From NCBI GenBank assembly GCA_051000755.1, contig JBPCNZ010000139.1, positions 1 to 9,917 of the forward strand: a stretch of 9,917 bases of DNA. The letters are read 5' to 3'. Below the pieces are notes generated by a model. That model made no database searches and was not told where the DNA came from. It worked only from the letters and a program-made list of their open reading frames with translations. The stretch comes from JALZAH01 sp051000755. Its GTDB lineage: Bacteria; Actinomycetota; Acidimicrobiia; Acidimicrobiales; Palsa-688. A program made the translations under genes and the position numbers. Of this stretch, positions 1-6,272 are shown in pieces; the stretch's first letter is position 1, and each line of letters starts with the position of its first letter.

Positions 1-884
1 CCGAGACCGCAGACGACACGTTGCAGCTCTTCTTCCTGTGCGCCCATCCGTCGCTGACCCCGGCCTCCGCGGTGGCCCTCACGCTGCGCGCCGTCGGTGG
101 CTTGACCACCCGGCAGATCGCCCAGGCGTACCTCGTGCCGGAGGCGACAATGGCCCAGCGGATCAGCCGGGCCAAACGTACGGCCGGTGACGTGCGGTTC
201 GAGGAGCTAGGCGATCTGGCGACCGTGCTACGGGTGCTCTACCTGGTCTTCAACGAGGGCTACACCGGCGACGTCGACCTGGCGGCCGAGGCGATCCGGC
301 TCACCCGGCAGTTGGCATCGATGACCGATGACGAGGAGACCGCGGGGCTGCTGGCGTTGATGCTGCTGCACCACGCGCGGCGACCGGCGCGGACCCGGCA
401 CGACGGCAGCCTGGTCCCCCTGACCGAACAGGACCGCTCCCGCTGGAACACCTCGCTGATCGCTGAGGGCGTCGCAGTCCTGCAGACGGCGCTGGGTCGC
501 GACCGACTCGGCGAGTTCCAAGCACAGGCCGCCATCGCCGCCCTGCACGCCGACGCCCGGCGCGCCGAGGAGACCGACTGGGTGCAGATCGTCGGCTGGT
601 ATGACGAGCTGCTCCGGCTCACCGGGAGCCCGGTCGGGCAGCTCAACCGAGCCATCGCCATCGGCGAGGCCGCTGGCCCCGTGGCTGGCCTCGCGACCTT
701 GGCCACGGTGGACCCTGGCCTGCCCCGCCACACCGCCGCCTCGGCTTACTTCCATGAGAAGGCGGGCGACATGGTAACTGCGGCACGGTTGTATGCCGAT
801 GCCGCCCGGTCCGCCCCCAACCTCGCCGAACGTCACCACCTCACCCGACAGGCAGCGCGGATCAATCAAGCGCAGCGTGGATGA
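1..884 (+). CDS. ECF42-type RNA polymerase sigma factor, 5' truncated by window edge
   Basis: This is the C-terminal part of an extracytoplasmic-function sigma factor of the ECF42 (DUF6596) kind, which directs RNA polymerase to a small regulon. The reading frame is open from base 3 and ends at the TGA at 882-884, giving 293 visible residues. The first ~55 residues are sigma region 4, with the family-typical DDTLQLFFLCAHPSLTP, LTLRAVGGLTT and PEATMAQRISRAKRT segments containing the -35-binding helix-turn-helix. The remainder is the long helical, TPR-like C-terminal extension that defines this group, including FNEGYTGD, LLALMLLHHARRPART, DRSRWN and GPVAGLATL-like helices. Sigma region 2 and roughly 120 residues lie before the window. 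The TTG at base 21 is an internal Leu codon inside the conserved DDTL motif, not a start. ECF42 genes are commonly preceded by a DGPF/YCII-like gene, which cannot be checked here. No frame defect is visible. Confidence 0.92.
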   Translation, partial: ETADDTLQLFFLCAHPSLTPASAVALTLRAVGGLTTRQIAQAYLVPEATMAQRISRAKRTAGDVRFEELGDLATVLRVLYLVFNEGYTGDVDLAAEAIRLTRQLASMTDDEETAGLLALMLLHHARRPARTRHDGSLVPLTEQDRSRWNTSLIAEGVAVLQTALGRDRLGEFQAQAAIAALHADARRAEETDWVQIVGWYDELLRLTGSPVGQLNRAIAIGEAAGPVAGLATLATVDPGLPRHTAASAYFHEKAGDMVTAARLYADAARSAPNLAERHHLTRQAARINQAQRG

Positions 885-1017
885 GCCTGTCGGTCAACCC
901 CTCCCACAAGGCGAACGACCACGGCAACCGGCGTCGCGAACTCGGCTTTTCCCACCTGGGCCGGGTCCGGTCAACCGCATCGTGCTCGAGCGCGCTGCCT
1001 CGGAAGGCTTGCCTAAC

Positions 1018-1547
1018 ATGCTGGCCGACACCGACGCCGGCAGCCTGGTCACCGCCGCCCAGTCCGGGGCCCAGTTCCGGCTGGCCAAGGTGGATACCGC
1101 CGTCGGGTCCGTCCTCACCCAGATCGTCATGCTCGCCGTCGTCGTCGCCACCGCGGCCCACCATCGGCCGTACCAACCCGGGGGCCTCGCTCAACGCGAT
1201 CGGCGAGATCGCCAAGGCGTTCGTGCCGTTCCTGGGCAACCGCGATGCCGACGTGCTTCTCGGTCTGGGCATGCTGGGTGCCGCGGTGGTTGCCGCCCTG
1301 GTGGTGGCCGTAGCCGGGCCATGGGGCCTCTCGGAGGTCCTCGGCTGGCGCCACAGCCTCAATGACCGACGTCCAGGCCATGACTGCCCTGCTCCTACCC
1401 GTGGTCCTCGGCTTCCTCCTCGTCCTCGAACGGCGGGCTCTCCCCGACGAGCACCGGACCCACGGCTTGCGAAAGTGGGTCCTGTGGGTCCTGGCGGGTG
1501 GTGTCACCGCCATCGGTGTGTACGCTGCCGTCGGCGGTGTCGCCTGA
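1018..1547 (+). pseudogene. Nramp-type divalent metal transporter remnant (deleted and frameshifted)
   Basis: Three pieces of an Nramp-like metal-ion/proton symporter follow one another in three different frames. Piece 1 (from 1018) reads MLADTDAGSLVTAAQSGAQF, the first membrane helix of the DTDAG branch of the superfamily. It jumps straight to VDTAVGSVLTQIVMLAVVVATAA, so most of the early transmembrane region, of the order of 200 residues, is missing. Piece 2 (about 1160-1360, shifted by one base) reads TIGRTNPGASLNAIGEIAK, then a hydrophobic helix and GPWGLSEVLGWRHSLN. The shift is explained by one extra C in GGCCCACC near 1156-1161. Piece 3 (1362-1547) reads DVQAMTALLLPVVLGFLLVL, then ALPDEHRTHGLRKWVLWVL and a stop. 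The usual ~30 residues between SLN and this helix are absent. Only about 175 of 400 or more residues survive, so a working transporter is very unlikely. Family assignment is by recalled motifs. The order of the pieces matches the normal protein. Confidence 0.75.
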
Positions 1548-1630
1548 GTGGCGGGCCTGGCCGGGAACGGAGGGTCGTTGCGGTTGGGGGCCCGTCACGA
1601 CCACACTGCTTGGATGACCGGGAGAAGCTC

Positions 1631-2476
1631 TTGAGACTGACTGCCATCTACGACCGAGGTGCAACCTGCATGGGCGTCGAGGTCGGTGACCGCGTCACCG
1701 TGCTCGCCCCCATCGGGGAGTTCTATGCTGATGTGCCCGGATGGTTGGCCGAGGCCTCCCAGATCGTGGAGGGTGACCGGCTCCTGGCCGAGACGGTGGC
1801 GGCGGTGCCTGTCCCGCCGACCGCCAAAGTCCTCTGCGTCGCCTTGAACTACGACATGCATGCCGAGGAGTCGGGCGGTGAGGTGCCGGAGATCCCCAAC
1901 TTCTTCGCCCGGTGGTGGGCGACCCTGGTGACGACCGGCGCCACTGTCCCGGTGCCCGACGCCGAGCCCGGGCTGGACTGGGAGGTCGAGCTGGCGGTCG
2001 TGGTGGGCGCCACCCTGACCGCGGTGACGGCGGAGGAGCTTCGCAATGACGCCCGGCCGGGGGCGATCCTCGGGTACACGGTGTTCAACGATCTCAGCGC
2101 CCGTCAGCACCAGCGGGCGACCAGCCAGTGGGCCAACGGGAAGAACGCCGACCAGAGTGGGCCGATCTGCTCCACCATCGTCACCGCCGATTCCCTCGAT
2201 CCGGGCGCCCTGCAGCTGAGCACGACGGTCAACGATGAGGTCATGCAGTCGGGCACGACCGCGGACATGGTCCACAAGATCCCCGAGCTGCTGGCCTACG
2301 CGTCGCGGACCATCACCCTGCGGCCGGGGGACCTGATCGCCACCGGCACCCCCGCCGGCGTGGGCTTCAAGCGGGATCCCCCGGTGCTGCTCCATCCCGG
2401 CGACGTCGTCACCGTGGAGGTCGAGGCCATCGGGTCGGTGCAGTCCCCGATCGTCAACGCCTCGTACCGCCACTGA
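1631..2476 (+). CDS. Fumarylacetoacetate hydrolase (FAH) family protein
   Basis: This 281-residue protein is a divalent-metal-dependent hydrolase, decarboxylase or hydratase of the FAH superfamily, cytoplasmic, acting on 2-keto or acylpyruvate-type substrates in aromatic or organic-acid breakdown. The exact substrate cannot be read from sequence. Visible signatures are ALNYDMHAEE (residues 71-80, with the His77/Glu catalytic pair), DWEVELAVVVG with metal ligands Glu118 and Glu120, GYTVFNDLSARQ with the third ligand Asp154, GK at 170-171, and the C-terminal DMVHKIPELLAYASR...LRPGDLIATGTPAGVG block at about 212-245. Length fits the family. The chosen start is TTG at 1631, because it gives the typical MRLTAIY N-terminus and has GGGAG at 1620-1624 six bases upstream. 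The frame stays open far upstream, but that part has no FAH similarity. The gene is intact, between a dead transporter and a dead hydrolase whose 3' end overlaps it convergently by 23 bases. Confidence 0.9.
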   Translation: MRLTAIYDRGATCMGVEVGDRVTVLAPIGEFYADVPGWLAEASQIVEGDRLLAETVAAVPVPPTAKVLCVALNYDMHAEESGGEVPEIPNFFARWWATLVTTGATVPVPDAEPGLDWEVELAVVVGATLTAVTAEELRNDARPGAILGYTVFNDLSARQHQRATSQWANGKNADQSGPICSTIVTADSLDPGALQLSTTVNDEVMQSGTTADMVHKIPELLAYASRTITLRPGDLIATGTPAGVGFKRDPPVLLHPGDVVTVEVEAIGSVQSPIVNASYRH

Positions 2477-2823
2477 TGCCGGCGATCTCCCCGGCCAGCA
2501 GCCCGGGCTGGTTGAGGGGGAGCAAGGTCTTGCCGTCCGGTACTTCCACGAGACTGGCGTGGGCGAAGGCGTCGCGCAGACGGCGACCGAGGTCGATGGG
2601 TGAAGAAGCGATCAGCGGCGCCCCAGACCAGCAAGGCGGGGCCGTCGAACCGGCCGAGGCGGTTGGACACCGAGACCAGTTCGGCAGGGTCGACCTGGCG
2701 GAGGAAGCGGGCCGTGTCGCGGCGGATATTGGCGTCGTTCAGGCAGGGGTCGATCCACGATCTGGTCTGGTCAGCGTCGAGACTCAACCGGTACCTCCGC
2801 TCCGATCCTCGAGCGGTCGCCAC
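2454..2823 (-). pseudogene. Alpha/beta hydrolase C-terminal remnant, frameshifted
   Basis: Read on the minus strand, this is the C-terminal third of an alpha/beta-hydrolase-fold protein. The first frame gives SWIDPCLNDANIRRDTARFL, then LGRFDGPALLVWGAADRFF, the strand and turn carrying the acidic member of the catalytic triad (WGAADRFF). The frame then shifts at about 2601. The next frame reads PIDLGRRLRDAFAHASLVEV, then PDGKTLLPLNQPGLLAGEIAGI (quoted in two parts), with the family's final helix and a stop at 2454-2456. Removing the single T at 2601 joins the two frames as RFFPIDLGRRL, so a one-base gain explains the break. Upstream, the frame meets a stop just before 2823, and no nucleophile elbow (GxSxG), oxyanion loop or N-terminal half can be found in the ~140 bases before the next gene, so the 5' half is lost. 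The stub overlaps the 3' end of the FAH gene tail to tail. Function is presumed lost. Confidence 0.75.
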
Positions 2824-2920
2824 CTACACCACCTCAGGTCAGCAGGGCACGCGGACACTGGGGCCGCTCGCCGCAGGTCCGACCATCACTCACCGGACCG
2901 CCGGGTTCCGCGACGTCCCC

Positions 2921-2959
2921 CCACCCGGGCACGGCGGATGCTGACCGCCGGGCGGGTGG
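2921..2959 (-). terminator. GC-rich hairpin after the bL37-like gene, possible terminator
   Basis: Two arms can pair, ccaccCGGGCacggcgg-like at 2921-2936 and ccgccgGGCGGGTGG-like at 2945-2959. The outer seven and inner six base pairs are perfect, separated by a small internal loop, with a loop of about eight bases at the tip. The hairpin begins one base after the stop of the small minus-strand gene (2961), where a terminator would be expected. There is no run of T after it, so it would be a U-less or Rho-assisted terminator, or simply an mRNA 3'-end stabiliser. Confidence 0.4.
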
Positions 2960-2960
2960 T

Positions 2961-3047
2961 TCAGCCGCGGCCGCGGTTTGGCTTGCGGCCGTGGTTGGCC
3001 TTGTTGCGCTTGGCCCGCAGGCGAGCTTTGGCGGTGCGTTTCGACAT
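2961..3047 (-). CDS. bL37-like small ribosomal protein
   Basis: The ATG at 3047-3045 opens a 28-residue protein with 12 Lys/Arg residues (43%). It starts MSKRTAKARLRAKRNKANHG and ends RKPNRGRG. The KANHGRKPN core closely matches the KANHGKRPN tail I recall for mycobacterial bL37, a ~24-residue protein of the actinobacterial large ribosomal subunit that sits in rRNA as an extended basic peptide. The length, MxKR opening and basic composition also fit. The frame is open further upstream, but that longer reading is antisense-like and overlaps the end of the restriction gene, so the internal ATG is preferred. The start lies 11 bases after the restriction gene stop (3059-3061) on the same strand. 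I see no strong Shine-Dalgarno sequence in GGTCCGCC before the ATG. It could be read with the restriction transcript or from its own promoter. A generic basic peptide is the alternative. Standard gene finders would miss it because of its size. Confidence 0.65.
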   Translation of the reverse strand: MSKRTAKARLRAKRNKANHGRKPNRGRG

Positions 3048-3058
3048 GGCGGACCAAG

Positions 3059-4405
3059 CTACTCGGCCGGGGAGCCGTCCACGACGCGCAACGGCGGTAG
3101 CGCCCAGACGATGCGCATGGTCTCCACGCTGACCGTCACGATCCGGCGCACCAGATCGACGATGTAGCTGGGATCGTCGGACCAGTCGTTGGGATCGTTG
3201 CGGATCCCACTGTCGGCATGGACGGTCACCCGGTACCGGTCGAGGAGCCAATCCAGGGCGGTCCGAGACCCCAGCAGGTAGCGGTGAGCTTCGTCGGGGA
3301 TCCCCGCCAGGGTCAGGTACGGGTTGACCACGATCCGGGAGCGGTCCGAGCCCGGCCCCCAGGTCATCTTCGTCACCTTGAACCGATCCTTGGGGAATGA
3401 CCCCGCCCCCGGCGCCATCACCTCATCGAGGGGGTACGGCTCGACGGTCTCATAGCCCACATGCAGATCGGACAGCTCCCGCCTGGCGGCGGCGAAAGCG
3501 GCGAAGTCCGCCGGGGACACCTTCGGAATGCGGGGCAGCATCTTCTTCAGGTCAGCGGCGAATCGGGACCGGTAGTCAGGGGAGTGCAGCAGGCCGTAGG
3601 TGAAGAAGAACACATCATCGGCTGTGACTGCCGATCCGTAGGAGGAGCGGTACTCCGTGAGGATCGCCGGCGAGATGTTGTCGGAGCGCACCGGGCCGCC
3701 GTCGTGTTCGGAGAACAGGTCGGCGGGCCCGTCCCGCTCGGCATAGGTGTACCGGGGGAAGTACTGGCCGTTACTCGAGCCCCAGAGCGCCAGGTCGGGC
3801 ATGGCCTCGGTCATGAGCACGGAGAAGGGCTTGTCAGAGCCCACCCCTGTAACGTAAAAGCCGACGTTTGGCTCACCGCCAGGGAAGATGCGGGGGAGCT
3901 GGTAGGGCCTACTGTTGAGTTGACGGTTGAAGTAGACCCGCTGCTTGGTGAACGGCCGGTAGGTGCCGACCCTCACGGACTGCGGGTCGTAGGCGATCAC
4001 CACACCCCTGGCAAGCTCGGCCTCCATCCCTTCGTCCCAGCTGACTTTGCGGGAGTCACGGTCGACGAAAGCCCTCGCCGCCGCCTTGCGATCGAGTACG
4101 TCATTGGCGGCGCAATGAGTGTTGAACGTGGCGAGTTGGTCGCCGTAGAAGGCGATCATCCGCTGCACGTTGACCTTGAGCTCTTCTGCGGAGAAGTTGT
4201 AGACCCATGCATCGCGTGTGGTCTTGAGGCCTGCCGACCAGGAGGAGAAGACAGCGGTCTGAAGGCCGCCCCGGACAGCAAGGGGGGTATAGGTCTCGAA
4301 GTCGGCGTTGCGAGGATTGATCCAGTCGCCGGCTGAGTTGGGGACGATCGGCTCCCAATCAACGGTCCAGGTCGCCGGCGTCCACGATGGCAAGCTTCTG
4401 GGCAC
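3059..4405 (-). CDS. Fragment 3 of the Type ISP gene: target-recognition and C-terminal domain
   Basis: The piece overlaps fragment 2 by 47 bases in another frame. Genuine sequence starts at about residue 13 (TVDWEPIVPNSAGDWINPRN), which in Type ISP proteins directly follows the methylase. It contains the segment that reads the DNA site, including FSSWSAGLKTTRDAWVYNFS, AYDPQSVRVGTYRPFTKQRV, YFNRQL and FYVTGVGSDKPFSVLMTEAM, and then the C-terminal part with FFFTYGLLHSPDYRSRFAAD and RYLLGSRTALDWLLDRY. It ends with IVTVSVETMRIVWALPPL, the usual terminus of the family, and TAG at 3059-3061. There is no frame defect within this piece. The recognition sequence cannot be predicted from it. It would not be expected to work when separated from the methylase. 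Confidence 0.8.
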   Translation of the reverse strand: MPRSLPSWTPATWTVDWEPIVPNSAGDWINPRNADFETYTPLAVRGGLQTAVFSSWSAGLKTTRDAWVYNFSAEELKVNVQRMIAFYGDQLATFNTHCAANDVLDRKAAARAFVDRDSRKVSWDEGMEAELARGVVIAYDPQSVRVGTYRPFTKQRVYFNRQLNSRPYQLPRIFPGGEPNVGFYVTGVGSDKPFSVLMTEAMPDLALWGSSNGQYFPRYTYAERDGPADLFSEHDGGPVRSDNISPAILTEYRSSYGSAVTADDVFFFTYGLLHSPDYRSRFAADLKKMLPRIPKVSPADFAAFAAARRELSDLHVGYETVEPYPLDEVMAPGAGSFPKDRFKVTKMTWGPGSDRSRIVVNPYLTLAGIPDEAHRYLLGSRTALDWLLDRYRVTVHADSGIRNDPNDWSDDPSYIVDLVRRIVTVSVETMRIVWALPPLRVVDGSPAE

Positions 4406-6272
4406 GGGACAGGTAGTCGCCTATGTCGCGGTAGTGGATCTGGCAGGTGCCGGCGGGTTGACCGGTCTTGACCAGGAGGAGGATGGCCACCGTGCTGCGG
4501 CTAGCGGCATCGAAGATCTTGCCGCCCTCTTGTCGAGACAGCTCTCCGGCCGTCCGCTGGTTGCCACGCAGGTTGTAGCAGTAGATGATGTCGAACTCGT
4601 CCGCCAGGGTCAGGCGCAGCCCGTCGGCGGTGTTGGAGTCGATGTACCCACCGTTGGATACGAAACTGATGACTCCCTGGTCGCCGATCCGGTCGGTGGC
4701 CCAGCGGATGGCCCGGATGTAGGAGTCGTACAGCGAGTTCTTGTTCGTCGCCGTGGACCGCTTCACGTAGCTCTCTGCGATGCGGTCGTCGAGGACGGGG
4801 TAGGTCTGGTTGGGGTTGTCGTCGTTGGCTGAGGTCTGGCCCACCGAGTACGGGGGGTTGCCGACGATGACGCGGATGTCGAGGGCCCGCTGGCGGGCCA
4901 CCCGGCGGTTGTTGTCGGGAAACATGGTGGCTTCGAGGGTGGCGGGGTTCTCGGCCAGCTGGAACGTGTCGGTGAGCACGATCCCCTCGAACGGGGTGTA
5001 GGTGTCGTCGCCGGCCAGGCCGTGGTAGGCGGCCTCGATGTTGACCGCGGCGATGTAATAGGCCAGCAGGAGGATCTCGTTGGCGTGGAGCTCGCCGGCA
5101 TATTTGCGGGCCAGGGCTTCGGGGGCGATGAGGCCGCTCTGCAGGGCCCGGACGATAAACGTGCCGGTCCCGGTGAACGGATCGATGAGCTGCACGCCCG
5201 GGGCGCTGAGGCTGGTCTCCAGGTGGCGGCGGAGGGCCTGGTCGGTGGCGCGGAGGATGAAGTCGACCACCTCGATGGGGGTGTAGACGATCCCGAAGGC
5301 GTCGGCCGTCTTGGGCAGCGCCTTCTTGAAGAACTGCTCGTACAGCTCGGTGATGACCTTCTGGCGGCCGACATGGTTGTCGATCCCCGCCGCCCGCTCC
5401 GCCACCGAGGTGTAGAAGCTCTCCAGGGTGGCGGCCTCCTTGCCGATGGCGGCATCGCCGAAGGTGGCCAGCATGGTCTCCATCGACCGCGACACCGGGT
5501 TGGACGCCCCGAAGTCGTAGCCGGCGAAGAGGGCGTCGAAGGCGGGCTTGGTGATCAGGTGCTGGGCCAGCATGTCGACGGCGTCACCCCGGGTGATGCC
5601 CGGGTTGATGTCAGCGCGCAGCTCGGCGACGAACTCGGCGAAAGCCGCCGCCTTGCCACCCTCGGGATTGTTGACGAGGGCGTTGATGCGGGCCACGTGG
5701 CGGCTGGCGATCCCGACGATGTCGCCCGCCCACTGCTCCCAGTAGGTGCGCTGGCCGACCTTGGCCACGATCTTGGCGTAGATGGCATCGCGCCACTCGT
5801 CCACCGGGAGGCGGAGATCCAGCTGCTTGACCGCCGCCGCCGCTGCGCCCGCCGCCCCGGGCCCGCTCGGGGCGACGCCATGCCCCGGATCCCCTGGCGC
5901 GCTGGTGGCGATCTCCTCGGTATCGAGGCCGACGGTGCCGACCATGATGTTGTCGGGCTTGTCGTGGTTCAGGTCGATGCGGTTGATGGTGGCGTTGAAG
6001 CGGTCGTCGTGGGCTCGGAGGGCCTGGAGGACCTGCCAGATGACCTTGTAGCGCCGGTTGTTCCCCAGCGCCTTGTCCGGCGGGATGTCCGAGGGGATCC
6101 CGACCGGGAGGATGATGTAGCCGTAGCGCTTGCCCTCGGACTTGCGCATGACCCGCCCGACGGACTGCACCACGTCGACGACAGAGTTGCGGGGGTTGAG
6201 GAACAGCACGGCATCGAGGGCGGGATGTCGACACCTTCGGACAGGCACCGGGCATTGGACAGGATCCGGCAT
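4359..6272 (-). CDS. Fragment 2 of the Type ISP gene: helicase end, coupler and N6-adenine methylase
   Basis: Genuine sequence begins at about residue 17 of this piece (PALDAVLFLNPR), continuing exactly where fragment 1 loses its frame, and the ~16 residues before that are out of frame. Helicase motif VI is QSVGRVMR at 36-43. A helical coupler follows, with an Ala/Gly-rich linker (AAGAAAAAV) and LPVDEWRDAIYAKIVAKV. The methylase then shows YTPIEVVDFILR, the S-adenosylmethionine-binding DPFTGTGTFIVRAL starting at Asp364, and the catalytic NPPY at 472-475. VISFVSNGGYID and LRGNQRTAGELSRQEGGKIF are typical of Type ISP and related solitary methylase-specificity chains. The piece ends at VDAGDLDR and a TGA at 4361-4359, immediately after the second one-base shift. 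If translated alone it would keep the methylase but lack the specificity domain. Confidence 0.8.
   Translation of the reverse strand: MPDPVQCPVPVRRCRHPALDAVLFLNPRNSVVDVVQSVGRVMRKSEGKRYGYIILPVGIPSDIPPDKALGNNRRYKVIWQVLQALRAHDDRFNATINRIDLNHDKPDNIMVGTVGLDTEEIATSAPGDPGHGVAPSGPGAAGAAAAAVKQLDLRLPVDEWRDAIYAKIVAKVGQRTYWEQWAGDIVGIASRHVARINALVNNPEGGKAAAFAEFVAELRADINPGITRGDAVDMLAQHLITKPAFDALFAGYDFGASNPVSRSMETMLATFGDAAIGKEAATLESFYTSVAERAAGIDNHVGRQKVITELYEQFFKKALPKTADAFGIVYTPIEVVDFILRATDQALRRHLETSLSAPGVQLIDPFTGTGTFIVRALQSGLIAPEALARKYAGELHANEILLLAYYIAAVNIEAAYHGLAGDDTYTPFEGIVLTDTFQLAENPATLEATMFPDNNRRVARQRALDIRVIVGNPPYSVGQTSANDDNPNQTYPVLDDRIAESYVKRSTATNKNSLYDSYIRAIRWATDRIGDQGVISFVSNGGYIDSNTADGLRLTLADEFDIIYCYNLRGNQRTAGELSRQEGGKIFDAASRSTVAILLLVKTGQPAGTCQIHYRDIGDYLSRAQKLAIVDAGDLDR

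Noticed and set aside
228..869. 213-residue open frame on the - strand opposite the sigma factor
   Set aside because: It is a shadow of the clearly recognisable sigma factor.
881..1630. N-terminal 250-residue extension of the FAH reading frame
   Set aside because: It runs through the Nramp remnant in mixed frames and has no FAH similarity. The TTG at 1631 has a ribosome site and the typical N-terminus.
1595..2473. 292-residue open frame on the - strand opposite the FAH gene
   Set aside because: It is antisense to conserved metal-binding motifs, and its Gly/Asp/His/Arg-rich composition is typical of a shadow.
3461..4336. 291-residue open frame on the + strand opposite the specificity domain
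   Set aside because: The minus strand is coding, with continuous family-typical sequence, and the + frame has none.
3397..4358. Possible programmed frameshift joining methylase and specificity domain
   Set aside because: No slippery heptamer or downstream structure is evident at the junction, and two other indels in the same gene make simple mutation or error more likely.
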